From: Clostridia bacterium UC5.1-1C12
Lineage (GTDB): Bacteria; Bacillota_I; Bacilli_A; Erysipelotrichales; Erysipelotrichaceae
Direction: 5' to 3'
Length of the DNA: 64,000 bases
NCBI GenBank assembly: GCA_001305055.1
Contig: BBZX01000002.1
Location: 124,001 to 188,000, forward strand
Positions 49,769 to 59,952 of this stretch are shown in pieces (the stretch's first letter is position 1; each line of letters opens with the position of its first letter). The notes under the pieces are model-generated. The model was not told the origin of the DNA. It searched no databases and worked only from the letters and a program-made list of their open reading frames with translations. The position numbers and the translations under genes are program-made.

Positions 49769-49820
49769 TTATTATTTACGAGGATCAGATTTACAAAAAT
49801 CTGATTTTTCTACTTTAGGG

Positions 49821-49868
49821 TTGCTTATAAGTGAAATGGTGTTATAATGTGCATGTACAATAAGTACA
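49821..49868 (+). promoter_or_regulatory. Promoter and operator of the GntR-ABC operon
   Basis: TTGCTT (49821-49826), 16-bp spacer, TATAAT (49843-49848). TGTAC-AATAA-GTACA (49854-49868) lies at the start site and resembles YtrA-type operators. Confidence 0.65.
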
Positions 49869-49886
49869 ATTAAAAGGCGGTGAATC

Positions 49887-50264
49887 ATGGAAATTATCAT
49901 TAGTAATAATGCGAATAAGCCTATTTATGAGCAAATTACATCACAGATTAAGGCTATGATCATGAGTGGAGAGCTGCAGGCCGGTGATGCCATTCCTTCT
50001 ATGAGATCATTGGCAAAGTCAATCCATGTGAGCGTTATTACTGTTCAAAAAGCTTATGAGGATTTACAGCGAGATGGCTTTATTGAAACAACGGTTGGCA
50101 GAGGCAGTTTTGTATCTGCTCAAAATAAAGAATTCTATCAAGAGGAGCAGCAGCGTATTGTTGAGGCCCATTTACAGTCAGCTGCAGAAATCGGGCGGGT
50201 TTGTAATATACCTCTTGAAAAATTACAAGAATTATTAGGCTTATTCTATCAGGAGGTTGAATAG
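49887..50264 (+). CDS. YtrA-type GntR regulator
   Basis: 125 residues. wHTH of GntR type (PIYEQITSQIKAMIMSGELQ, PSMRSLAKSIHVSVITVQKA, YEDLQRDGFIETTVGRGSF) and a short C-terminal helix pair, as usual for the YtrA subgroup. It is the first gene of an operon with an ABC ATPase and permease and should repress it. Confidence 0.9.
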   Translation: MEIIISNNANKPIYEQITSQIKAMIMSGELQAGDAIPSMRSLAKSIHVSVITVQKAYEDLQRDGFIETTVGRGSFVSAQNKEFYQEEQQRIVEAHLQSAAEIGRVCNIPLEKLQELLGLFYQEVE

Positions 50265-50265
50265 C

Positions 50266-51132
50266 ATGGAAAATATTTTAGAACTAAAAGAGATTACTAA
50301 GACATTCCCAAAGTCAAATTATAAGTTGGATAATGTATCCTTTTCATTACCTTATGGCGCAATCCTTGGTTTTGTGGGTGAAAACGGTGCGGGCAAAACG
50401 ACAACGATTGGCTGTATTTTAAATACTATTATTAAAGACAGCGGTACAGTAAAATTATTTGGCAGGGAAATGCACGATGGTGATACGGATCTTCGTGAAA
50501 AAATTGGTGTCGTATATGACGGTGATAATTTTCCTGTTAATTGGACAGCTGAACAGTTAGCCAAAGTAATGAGCGGTCTTTATAAGCAGTGGGACGATGA
50601 CTTGTTTCAGCAATATTTAGGAAGCTTCCGCTTACCGATAAAGCAAAAAATAAGAAACTATTCTCGAGGTATGACGATGAAATTAGCTATCGCTGCCGCC
50701 TTAGCTCATCATCCGCAATTATTGGTACTAGATGAAGCTACCAGCGGCATTGATCCGATTATGCGTGATGAAATGCTTGATGTCTTCCTTGAATTTGTCC
50801 AAGAGGAAGATCATGCGATATTGTTATCTTCTCATATTACAAGTGATTTAGAGAAGGTTGCTGATTATATAACCTTTATCCATGACGGCAAGCTGCTATT
50901 GACAGCGACAAAAAATGAACTGGTTTATGAATATGCGATTATGCGCTGTAAAAAGGAGCAATTTCTCGCGATCGATGCCAAGGATATTCTTGCCTACCGC
51001 CAACGCGATTATCAGATTGATGTGTTAGTTGCTGACGGTAAAACCGCTCAGAGAAAATACAAAGATGTTGTTGTAGACCATGGTTCCATTGATGAAATTA
51101 TGATGCTTTTAGTAAAGGGGGAACGTGTATGA
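50266..51132 (+). CDS. ABC transporter ATP-binding protein
   Basis: 288 residues. Walker A GENGAGKTTTIG, signature NYSRGMTMKLAIA (SRGM in place of SGGQ, common in this group), Walker B LLVLDEATSGID, switch His in LLSSHITSDLEKV. ATG 50266 follows AGGAGG at 50251-50256. It pairs with the downstream membrane protein; four-base overlap between the two genes. Probably cell-envelope stress or antibiotic export. Confidence 0.9.
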   Translation: MENILELKEITKTFPKSNYKLDNVSFSLPYGAILGFVGENGAGKTTTIGCILNTIIKDSGTVKLFGREMHDGDTDLREKIGVVYDGDNFPVNWTAEQLAKVMSGLYKQWDDDLFQQYLGSFRLPIKQKIRNYSRGMTMKLAIAAALAHHPQLLVLDEATSGIDPIMRDEMLDVFLEFVQEEDHAILLSSHITSDLEKVADYITFIHDGKLLLTATKNELVYEYAIMRCKKEQFLAIDAKDILAYRQRDYQIDVLVADGKTAQRKYKDVVVDHGSIDEIMMLLVKGERV

Positions 51133-51784
51133 AAGGACTTTTTAGAAATAATGTCTATGCTGTCTTATCAAGTATAAGGATCTTCTTTATCGTCATGCTG
51201 CTATTGGGCACCGTGGTTGTAATATTGAACAATAATATACCGGTTTTGGTTATTGGCTATATGCTGTTAGGCATGGTTGGTTTTTCCTTATTAGCGATTG
51301 CCTGCCTTGGGAAAGAAGAAAGTACGAAATGGCATAAATATAAATTAACTGCACCGGTGAAACGCTCAGAGATTGTAAGAAGCTATTTTATAAGCTTACT
51401 GCCATGGCTGCTGCTAGGTATAGCATTTGCCGGTGCGGCAGTGACTTTATCAATCCTGCTGCATGGTTTTCCATTCGGCAGGGATACTGATGTTTTCACC
51501 TTGTTTGTAGTAGGTGTAGATATTAGTCTGATTACTGGCGCTATTTTCTTTCCGTTATTCTATTTAGGCGGTGAGGAAAAAGAGAAGTAGTTCTAACTAT
51601 CAGCTTACTTTGCAGTATCGGTATCGTATTTGGTTTAACGGCTCTCATTAATTCTTTCTTGCCAGATAAGATTACTACTTTGCAGGTTATCATGGGCGGC
51701 CTTGTCTTACTTGCCTGCGCATTTATACTTTATCTTTTGTCTTATCCAATAACGGTCTTTATATTTAATCAAAAAGAATATTAA
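51129..51784 (+). CDS. ABC-2-type permease of the GntR operon (one frameshift)
   Basis: About 218 residues with six hydrophobic segments; Lys/Glu-rich loop (GKEESTKWHKYKLTAPVKRS) matches the ABC-2 permeases that pair with YtrA-type regulators. The raw frame stops at 51590. One A added at 51575 reads EEKREVVLTISLLCSIGIVF and continues to TAA 51782-51784. Start ATG 51129 overlaps the ATPase gene. Confidence 0.75.
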
Positions 51785-51816
51785 ATCATGGTATAAACAA
51801 AAGCTTGTTTAGACTG

Positions 51817-51852
51817 AAAAAGCGGTTTCCCGTGGTGAGCGGCCGCTTTTTT
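51817..51852 (+). terminator. Terminator of the GntR-ABC operon
   Basis: AAAAAGCGG and CCGCTTTTTT with an 17-nt loop that can pair further. Confidence 0.7.
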
Positions 51853-51915
51853 ATTATATAGGAAATTGCATTTGGCATGATTTCCTGAATTTATTGATGT
51901 AATTATTTTCTTGAA

Positions 51916-52921
51916 TTAATCATCATCTGTTTCGTTTTCATCAACCTCTTCAAGCTCATTGTCATCTTCATCGTCATTGTCTAAGTCTGAATCATTGTCA
52001 ATATCTATTTTATCACTGTTATCATCAATTTCATCATCTTCTTGATCTTCTATGGCATCTTCTAAATCATCAAGCTGATCTTCCTGATGATCCAAAGCGT
52101 CTTTTTTCAATTCAAGAGCTTCTTTTTGCTGTTTGTATTCTGTTTTGCTGATTAACCCTTGTTGATATTGTTCTTTAAGCTGATCCTCTTCCATTTCCAA
52201 CGCTTCTGCCTGCTGCTCCAACAATTTTTTCTGCTCATAAAGCTTTTGATAATTGCTGTCAGTCTGTGCATAACTATTTTCCCATTGTTCTTTTTCAGCG
52301 CTTAAATCCTGCTGCTGCTGATCTAACGGCTGCTTTCTGTCGATGTATGTTTGCCAGTCAATCTGACCTGATTCATATAATGCCATTAACTCATCATTTT
52401 TATTAAGCAGATCAGCTGTTTTATTATCTAATTCTGTTTTCTGTAAATAAAATTCTTTAAGCTGTTGATCTCTTACGGTATCGTGACTGAATTTTATTTG
52501 ATTCAGATCAAGCTGCTGATCAAGTTTGTACTCCTGTTTTAATTCAACCTGTTTTTTAACAGTTCCTCTTTATCTTTTCTTAAAGCAGCCATCTTTTGCT
52601 GATACTCGGCCTCTGAGATAAGTTCCAAATCAAATTGAACATCAAGCTCCTCCATCGCCTGCTGATTTTTTTGCAGCGGGTATTCAACCTCGCTGGCTGA
52701 AATGGTCAGATAACGCTCATAATCGAGGAATTGACTGCCAGTCTGCGAGGCAGCGTAAATCATAAAGATGCCAATTAATGCAAGTGATACGAGAATCTTT
52801 GTCAAGAGCGGAAACCGGCGCGGGTCTTTAGCTTGCCGTTTTTTATTTGAGTCAGCAATTCGGTTTTTGCCTGTTTGGAAACATACAGGTGATCAAATTC
52901 ATTCAAATGTTTATTCTTCAT
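51916..52921 (-). CDS. Membrane SHOCT-repeat protein, likely anti-sigma partner (two frameshifts)
   Basis: About 336 residues. Cytoplasmic N-terminus (MKNKHLNEFDHLYVSKQAKT), one helix (LTKILVSLALIGIFMIYAAS), then an outside coiled coil with SHOCT-like units (ELISEAEYQQKMAALRKDKE, SGQIDWQTYIDRKQPLDQQQ, QGLISKTEYKQQKEALELKK) and a tail of Asp/Glu (ending ENETDDD). Breaks near 52815 and 52545; the second needs one A and reads LLKKQVELKQEYKLD. ATG 52921 overlaps the sigma-factor gene by 11 bases. Position and topology suggest a membrane anti-sigma factor with an outside sensor; there is no recognisable zinc anti-sigma motif. Confidence 0.55.
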
Positions 52922-53396
52922 CGAAGCTCACCTCGTTTCTCAGCATTTCTCTTGCGCGTTTTAACCGTGTTCTGACGGCTGCATCGCTGGTTTTTAATAA
53001 TTCCGCGATTTTTAAGGTTGGATATCCTTCATAATAATATAGATAAATGACATCACGGTATTTGGCAGGTAATTTTAATACATAGCCCATCAAACCGCCG
53101 CCGCTGTCTGTCTGGGGCGCTGAAGAAAGCTGTTCATCCAGTTCCGCATGTGCGTGAAAAAGCGAAAAACGCAGGGCATTCCTGCATTTATTGGCAGCCA
53201 CCTTTAACAGCCATGCTTTACAGTGTTCCTCATCATTAAAGGTCATGCCGCAATCATATAGCTTTAAAAATGTTTCCTGATAGATATCTTCCGCATCACT
53301 GCGGTTTTTCATGTACATGTAGCATAGCCTGAAGACATAATCACCATAGTCCTCGATGATTTTCTCAATCCAGCCGCTGTCCCTGATTGCGAACAT
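52911..53396 (-). CDS. ECF-type RNA polymerase sigma factor
   Basis: 161 residues, sigma-70 regions 2 and 4 only. Region 2: YVFRLCYMYMKNRSDAEDIY then QETFLKLYD. Region 4: LPAKYRDVIYLYYYEGYPTL then KIAELLKTSDAAVRTRLKRA. GAGGG stands eight bases before ATG 53396. It is translated together with the membrane protein downstream. It directs expression of an envelope-stress set; which set is unknown, but the related SHOCT-repeat gene at 44933 is a candidate. Confidence 0.9.
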   Translation of the reverse strand: MFAIRDSGWIEKIIEDYGDYVFRLCYMYMKNRSDAEDIYQETFLKLYDCGMTFNDEEHCKAWLLKVAANKCRNALRFSLFHAHAELDEQLSSAPQTDSGGGLMGYVLKLPAKYRDVIYLYYYEGYPTLKIAELLKTSDAAVRTRLKRAREMLRNEVSFDEE

Positions 53397-53489
53397 AGTT
53401 TCATCCCTCTCTATAAATAAAACAATGAAGTTGTGTGAAATGTGACAAGAAAAGTAAAAAAGCTGGCAGCCAGCTTTTAATTGTAGTTC

Positions 53490-54206
53490 TCAGCGTTTAC
53501 GGATATAGTTTAGCTGATACTTCGGTGAATTCATATACTGTTCTGTGAAATCCATTACATCACCATTTTCAAGAAAGGTTGTATTATTAACTTTAATGAT
53601 CGGTGTATCCCGGTCGATATTAAACATTGCCTGAATTCTTTCATTGGGCAGCATAGGAATTGTATTATGAAAGCTGAAATCGATCTTAAGCCCTTTGATT
53701 TTTTCAATATAATCAAATTTACTCTTTTCAAGATACTGAATGCTTAAATCCGGGAATTTTTTAATTGCCATATGGGTGATTTCAAACATCAGAATATCAT
53801 CATTTCCATAACGGCTGCGTTCAATGTAATAAACCATATCTTTTTCCTCGATGCCTAAAATACTGGCTATCTGCGCATCCGCTTCTTTCAGCGAAAAGGT
53901 ATTAACAATGGTCTTACAAGTCATGCCTAAAGATTTCATATCCTCGGTGAAACTGCGCTGTGAGGTTGTTTTCTGTGAGGCGATGCTGTGTTTGACAAAA
54001 GTGCCTAAGCCTGCGGTTCTGCTCAGCATTCCTTTCGCAACCAGATTATCCATTGCCTTGCGGACGGTGACTCTTGATACATTATATTTTTTAGCTAATT
54101 CAAGCTCCGTAGGGATCAGATCATCTTTTTTATAATAACCGGTATTGATTCTTTCAATTAAGTCATTTTCAATTGTTTTATATAATGGAATTTTAGAATT
54201 GCTCAT
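53490..54206 (-). CDS. GntR-family regulator with UTRA domain
   Basis: 238 residues. N-terminal wHTH (PLYKTIENDLIERINTGYYK, PTELELAKKYNVSRVTVRKA, MDNLVAKGMLSRTAGLGTFV) and a UTRA ligand domain (KEADAQIASILGIEEKDMVY, YIERSRYGNDDILMFEITHM). The start is ATG 54206, seven bases after GAGGG; longer upstream readings lack a ribosome site. It is divergent from the tocopherol-cyclase-like gene. UTRA domains usually bind sugar phosphates. Confidence 0.9.
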   Translation of the reverse strand: MSNSKIPLYKTIENDLIERINTGYYKKDDLIPTELELAKKYNVSRVTVRKAMDNLVAKGMLSRTAGLGTFVKHSIASQKTTSQRSFTEDMKSLGMTCKTIVNTFSLKEADAQIASILGIEEKDMVYYIERSRYGNDDILMFEITHMAIKKFPDLSIQYLEKSKFDYIEKIKGLKIDFSFHNTIPMLPNERIQAMFNIDRDTPIIKVNNTTFLENGDVMDFTEQYMNSPKYQLNYIRKR

Positions 54207-54260
54207 CATTCTTCCCTCTTTCTTCTTAAATGTATTATAAGTGAAAAACATCAGTTTATC

Positions 54261-54323
54261 AATGAAATGTATTGATTTATATTTAAATGAAGAGATATTT
54301 AATATTGATTTAATGAAATGTAT
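54261..54323. promoter_or_regulatory. Direct repeats in the GntR/tocopherol-cyclase-like intergenic region
   Basis: AATGAAATGTAT at 54261-54272 and 54312-54323, each near an ATTGATTTA element. Possible binding sites of the UTRA regulator. Confidence 0.4.
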
Positions 54324-54502
54324 CATCGTTTTGCTTGATTTCTAATACATATGATAAGCGATTCACAATGAGTGACTATTATCTATTTGTTTAAGATTGA
54401 GGAATATCAGTATGAAGCGGGAGAAATCTCTTTGTTACTTTAACCGGATTCGACAATTAAATCTAGTCTTGCTTCATATACTTTCAGTATGGAGGATATG
54501 GA

Positions 54503-55344
54503 ATGGCAAAGAATTATTTTGAAGGTTGGTATTATAAGCATCAGTTAAGGATGATACATTGATCTGTATTCCCGGTATTCATGATGAAGAAGGGGTGCGG
54601 CGCGGGTTTATTCAGCTTGTGTTCAGGGATCAGAATCGTTATCTGGAGTTTACTGAGGATGAAATTGGCACAGTGAGTGATACATGCGTTGAATTGGGTA
54701 AGAATATATTTACCTGTTATGGAATTCATCTTGATAATGAGTGGATTTTGGCAGACTTGTCATATGGTGAGTTTAAACCGCTGCGTTATGATATTATGGG
54801 ACCTTTCGTATGGCTGCCTGGAATGGAGTGCAGCCATGGTGTTTTAAGTCTTTATCATCATGTGTATGGTCGTATATGCTGGGATAATGAGGAGATCAAG
54901 GTGGATGGTATCGGGTATATTGAAAAGGATAAGGGGACTTCCTTTCCCAGTGAGTATTGTTGGTTTCAGTCAAATGCGTTCAATTCAGAAGCCTGTGTGC
55001 TATTTGCGATGGCCCGTATTCCTTATCTCGGTTTCAAATTCTGGGGACATTTCGCGGTTGTTTATGATGGGGTGAAGGAATATCGCTTCGCAACTTATTT
55101 GGGGGCAGAGCTTCTGCAATGCGATAAGACGCACCTGCGGCTGAAGCAGGGCAGCTATTATCTGCGCATCAAGGTACATTTCCGTGAAGGTGTGCCGCTG
55201 AAGGCACCGGATGCAGGCAGTATGAAACGGATTATTCATGAAGCAGTCATGTGTGAGGGAGAAATCTGGCTGTATAAAAAAAGAGAGCTGATTTTTCATG
55301 AGGTAACCCCGGCAGCCAGCTATGAAGTATGTATGAATGACTAA
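54503..55344 (+). CDS. Tocopherol-cyclase-like protein (one frameshift)
   Basis: About 280 residues. It begins KNYFEGWYYKHQL, the hallmark of the family, and later has HGVLSLYHHVYGRICWDNEE, FPSEYCWFQSNAF and GFKFWGHFAVVYDGVKEYRF. ATG 54503 follows GGAGG at seven bases. The frame breaks at 54547: one A reads HQLKDDTLICIPGIHDEEG. In plants the enzyme closes the tocopherol ring; in Firmicutes the function is unknown, since these bacteria do not make tocopherol. A lipocalin-like lipid-binding fold is likely. Confidence 0.75.
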
Positions 55345-55438
55345 GATCAGCCAGCGGCTGATTTTTTCTTTAAAAATACATCGTGTATTCGTGTAATGTG
55401 TATGAAAATGATATAATGAGTAAAAAGGAAGTGAGGGT

Positions 55439-55995
55439 ATGGGGAAAGCGTTAGAAATATCACGATCAATTCGTGAAGGCAAATGGCTGTCCATTGAATA
55501 TGACAGTAAATCTGAACAGCGGATCACTTATTTCTGGGTCCGTGTCATTGATGTGTTTGTAAAGCCGAATGTCCGTTTAAAGGTTCAGATGTTTAATTCA
55601 GAACGATCAATGGCGGTGACGGATAATGTCCTGCTTTATTATGATGCGATCCTTGATGCCCGAGTAATTGAGGGGACTACTTGTGAAATACAAAGCGCGC
55701 TGATAAAGAAGATCACCTCCGATTATCAGGCCTATGCTTTTCTTGAATATCTTGGTGTTAATGAGCGGGTATCGGCAATCAGGCACAATTTGATTTTGTC
55801 GTTTATGATATGATGAAAAAACCATTATTAGCCATTGAAGTCATGGGACTTGAGCATTTCAGTGAGATCAAGGCAAGGGAAAGAGATGCGCAGAAGCAGG
55901 AAATCTGCCGGCAATGTAATTTAAAGCTCATTTCAATCCATAATGATTATGTAAGACGTTATCAATATATCAAGAATATCATTTTAAATAGCTGA
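55439..55995 (+). CDS. WYL-like/DUF2726-like two-part protein (one frameshift)
   Basis: About 185 residues. The N-terminal 90 (KALEISRSIREGKWLSIEYD, then RSMAVTDNVLLYYDAI) resemble the N-terminus of large Firmicute AAA/helicase proteins and WYL-like beta barrels. The C-terminal part (DFVVYDMMKKPLLAIEVMGL, then EHFSEIKARERDAQKQEICR) looks like DUF2726, a PD-(D/E)XK nuclease-like fold with A-I-E-V and a K-Q-E-I-C helix. The frame breaks at 55788 (one T short). ATG 55439 follows GTGAGGG. Possibly a DNA- or RNA-acting protein. The call is tentative. Confidence 0.4.
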
Positions 55996-56036
55996 AAAGC
56001 GGCTAGCATGATATACTTGTAACAGGAGCTGATAGT

Positions 56037-56805
56037 ATGAAATTAGAAAAAGAGGCGGGACTGGCAGCTTTGAAAAAGCAGGTTGATCTTTACTGCGCGA
56101 TATTTGAATCGCATCATGGAATTTTATATGACTGGGTCAAAAACTTATCCGGAAGAGATCATGATGATTGCCAATTTGTTTGATGAAATTCATGATGTCA
56201 ATATCACGGTGACTGAAAAACGGTTCGCGGCAGTGAAAGCAATGCTTAAAGGGGATTTTGTTGCGGAGGCATTGACGCTGATATTGAATAATCAAAGAGT
56301 TAAAATGATGGACAGCGAGGCTTATGAAATAGCGGCTGATACTTATGAGCGAATTAAAAATGGAATGATCCCACTGCTGATTTATGATGATGTTTTTATA
56401 ATCAAACCGCATGATTATCGAACTGAAGTTTATTCCATGGGTGATATCAATATAAATATCTCAGCGCTTATGGCTGACATCGCGAAGGCTCCGAAGGCTT
56501 ATCCAATCAGTGAAATACAGACAGACTGGGTTTTTTGGCATACATGTAAGCCAGATAAAATCGATGTGGCTTATGCGATGAATGAAACGGATCTGCATCA
56601 GCCCTTACTCTTTATTGAGAAAAAACGCGGTGAGTATGTCTGTGCGGATGGTTTTCATCGCTTATATCGGGCTTATCAGGAAGAAGTAAAAATGGTGCCG
56701 ATCCATCGTTTAAGTGTTACTCAATATTTGCCTTATCTGCTTGATAAACGTTCTTATCGGCGTTTTATCAGCTATTGGAATGAATCCTTATTTAATGTGA
56801 AATAG
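56037..56805 (+). CDS. ParB-like-fold protein of unknown role (one frameshift)
   Basis: About 256 residues. ATG 56037 follows CAGGAG. The first 30 codons (KLEKEAGLAALKKQVDLYCA) are in another frame from the rest; the join lies near 56130. The C-terminal 90 residues (KRGEYVCADGFHRLYRAYQE, then EVKMVPIHRL) resemble the 'DG.HR..A....' core of ParB/Srx nucleotide-binding folds. The middle is helical. No partner genes are seen. I do not recognise a named family. Confidence 0.4.
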
Positions 56806-56810
56806 CCATT

Positions 56811-56833
56811 GAGAGTTAAAAGCTCTCTTTTTT
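56811..56833 (+). terminator. Intrinsic terminator
   Basis: GAGAG-TTAAAAG-CTCTC followed by six T, after the ParB-like gene. Confidence 0.75.
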
Positions 56834-56963
56834 GTTTAAATTATGCAAATATGTCATCACTTTTAAACGAAGCAGTCCTTGTCCATATGGGATGCATTGC
56901 ACTTTAACGTGTGTTTCATCGGATTCTGTGCTATAATAACCAAATACAGAAACGAGGAACACA

Positions 56964-58240
56964 ATGAATTTTAATGAATTAAATATCAGCAAGCCGCTTT
57001 TAAAGGCTTTGACTGATTGTGGATATAAGACACCGACACCGATTCAGGAGCAGGCAATTCCACATTTGCTTAATGGTGCGGATCTGCTCGGCTGCGCACA
57101 GACGGGAACGGGGAAAACCTGTGCCTTCGCGCTGCCAATTTTACAGCGGATTTCGGATAAAAAGGGAATTAAAGCGCTGATTCTGACACCGACAAGGGAG
57201 CTGGCGGCACAGATTTATGATAATTGCATTACTTATGCGAAATATACAAAACAGCGCTCGGTTGTTATCTTTGGCGGCGTTAAACAGCGCGGTCAGGAAA
57301 ATGAATTGAAAAGGGGCTGTGATGTTTTAATTGCGACACCGGGCCGCTTGAATGATCTAGTGTCACAGGGAATTATCACCTTAGATACCATCGAAATATT
57401 TGTATTAGATGAAGCGGATCGAATGCTGGATATGGGCTTTATTCATGATGTGAAAAAATCATGCGTCAATTGCCTGCCAAGCGTCAGACGATGTTATTTT
57501 CAGCAACTATGCCGCCTGCGATTAAGAAGCTGGCGGATCAGCTGTTGAACAATCCTAAATATGTCAGCGTAGCACCGGTATCTTCTACCACTGATTTGGT
57601 GAAGCAGTCAGTGATGTTTGTCAGTAAAAATGATAAGAAAAAAGCATTGATTTATCTGCTGCGCAAACCGGAACTGCGCTCTGTGCTCGTATTTACAAGA
57701 ACGAAGCATCTTGCGAACCGGGTTGTGCGTGATCTTGAAGGCAATGGCATCAAAGCGATGGCAATACATGGCAATAAGTCACAGAACCAGCGGACTGAGG
57801 CACTCAGCAAATTTAAAAACAATGAGATCCGTGTCTTAGTGGCTACCGATATTGCCGCCCGCGGCTTGGATATCGATGAATTAAGTCATGTCATTAATTA
57901 TGATTTACCGAATATATCAGAAACATATGTTCACCGCATCGGCCGTACCGGCAGAGCAGGCATGAGCGGCACCGCTATTTCTTTCTGTGATGAAGAGGAG
58001 CGCGCTTACCTCAAGGATATTGAAAGGCTGATCGGTAAGAAAATTCAAGTTGTTGATGATGATCATTATCAGCAGATGGAGATTAAAAAGTCTGTGAAGG
58101 TTAAGCCGCAAAGCAGCAAGCCAAAGGCAACAGCCAAAAAGCCGCTTAACGCTAAACCAAAGCGTGTAAAACAGCGGGCCAGCGATAAGGTAGAACAAAT
58201 CCTCAGGCAGACAGAAGCAAAATCAAGAACGCGTTATTAG
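56964..58240 (+). CDS. DEAD-box RNA helicase, RhlE/CshA-like (one frameshift)
   Basis: About 425 residues. Q motif ([14 protein letters not shown]), motif I AQTGTGKT, Ia [34 protein letters not shown], then the second RecA domain ([39 protein letters not shown]). A Lys-rich tail follows ([20 protein letters not shown]). The frame breaks at 57455; one A reads [15 protein letters not shown]. Unwinds RNA duplexes in ribosome assembly or mRNA turnover, often at low temperature. Confidence 0.9.
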
Positions 58241-58309
58241 AACGTGTTTTTTTGTTGAATTGAGGGTGTGTGAGTGGTAGAATTAGAACAATGAGCCGGA
58301 GGGAAAGTT

Positions 58310-59845
58310 ATGCAGGATGAATTAAAATACAGAATTAAGAATGAAATTCAGGAATTCAGGGAAACTGTGAATAAATTTTTTGATAAAGAGTTAAGTGTTA
58401 AAGATTTTAAGGGAATGTCCGGAGGATTTGGCTGTTATGCTCAGCGCGGCGGAAATGCGATGATGCTTCGGTTAAGAATGACCGCCGGTGTTCTCAGTAA
58501 GGATAAAATGCATTTTACTGCCAGAAGTATGGCTGAATATGGCGTTAAAGAGCGCATTTCACAACTTGTTCAACAATTCAGCTGCATGATTTAAGCGCTG
58601 ATGAAGCTTTGACTATCATGGATCAGGCGCTGGATCATGATATCGTATGCCGTGGCGGCGGCGGCGATTATCCGAGAAATGTAATTGCTTCACCATTAAG
58701 CGGTGTTGAAAAGGGTGAGGCTTTCGATGTTATGCCGTATGCGATGGCTGCCGGTGAATACATGAACCCTTTAGTGAGCGATATTAAATTGCCGCGCAAG
58801 CTTAAGATCGCTTTTGCTAATTCGCCAAAAGACAGCGTTCATGCCTCTTTCCGTGATTTAGGCTTTATGGCTAATTCAGATCATACGTTTGATGTCTATT
58901 GCTGCGGCGGTTTAGGTAATAATCCGAAGCTGGGCGTGAAAGTGGCAGAGCATATTGATCCATTAGATGTTTTGATCTATATTGATGCGATGATTGAATT
59001 ATTTAAGGAGCATGGCAATTATGACAACCGCGCTAAGGCAAGAACCCGTTATATGCAGGAATCATTAGGTCTTGAAAAGCTGCAGAGTGAGTTTGACCGT
59101 TATGTGAATTTAGCACGTCAAAAACCTGAACTGAAACTATCAGTTAAGGAGACAATAATCAACAAGTCACCTTGCAAGGAGTTGTCTGATCCCAGAGCCA
59201 TCGAACAGAAGCAGCCGGGATTATATGCTGTCTATTACCATCGATCGGCGGCAACATTGATATTGATCGTTTCATTAAACTGGATCAGCTGATTGCTGAT
59301 ATGCCGTCAGTGGAATGCCGAATTACTGCCAATGAAGGAATGTATATTATCAATCTGACTGCGGATGAAGCCAAAAAGTATTAGCAATGACTGATGACAG
59401 CGCGCAGAATGAGTTTGAAACAAGTATTGCATGCATCGGTGCTTCAATCTGTCAGGTTGGTCTGCGTGATTCTCAGGAAATGCTGCATGAACTGATTACG
59501 GCTATGCGTGAGTTGAATTTTAAGGATCATGTATTACCTAAAATTCATATTTCCGGCTGTCCAAGCTCATGCGGAACTCATCAAATTGGCAGTATCGGTT
59601 TCCAAGGCAGTGTTAAGGTCATCGATAAGCAGCCGCATCAGGCATTTGTGATGGTTGTAAACGGCAAGGAAAATTTGGAAGAACGCCGGCTTGGACAAAG
59701 CATCGGGACCATTTTAAAAAGGGATATGATTCCTTTCTTTACTGAACTGGGCACAATGATTCAAACTGCCGGCAGTACCTTTGCTGACTGGACAGCAGTC
59801 CATCATGATGAATTCATAGCACTTTGCGAAAAGTATACCGATTAA
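58310..59845 (+). CDS. Nitrite/sulfite reductase-family protein (three frameshifts)
   Basis: About 512 residues. Siroheme/4Fe-4S ligands are in ACIGASICQVG (C-x5-C) and HISGCPSSCGTHQIG (C-x3-C), the classic pattern of NirA/Sir proteins. Earlier parts are the ferredoxin half domain (KDFKGMSGGFGCYAQRGG) and RNVIASPLSGV with LPRKLKIAFANSPKD. Breaks at about 58590, 59235 (one C short) and 59380 (one A short). ATG 58310 follows GGAGGG. Six-electron reduction of nitrite or sulfite to ammonia or sulfide is the family reaction. No siroheme or electron-donor genes are adjacent. Confidence 0.8.
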
Positions 59846-59857
59846 GTAAGATTTCAT

Positions 59858-59912
59858 AAAAAACCGATAATCTAAACTGATATTATAATCAATTTATACA
59901 TTATCGGTTTTT
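59858..59912 (+). terminator. Terminator after the nitrite/sulfite reductase gene
   Basis: AAAACCGATAAT and ATTATCGGTTTT with a 28-nt loop and a T-rich end. The A-rich left side would serve the minus strand too. Confidence 0.65.
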
Positions 59913-59952
59913 ATTTTGGGGAGATTATTTCAATCAAAGTTCATTCTGACAA

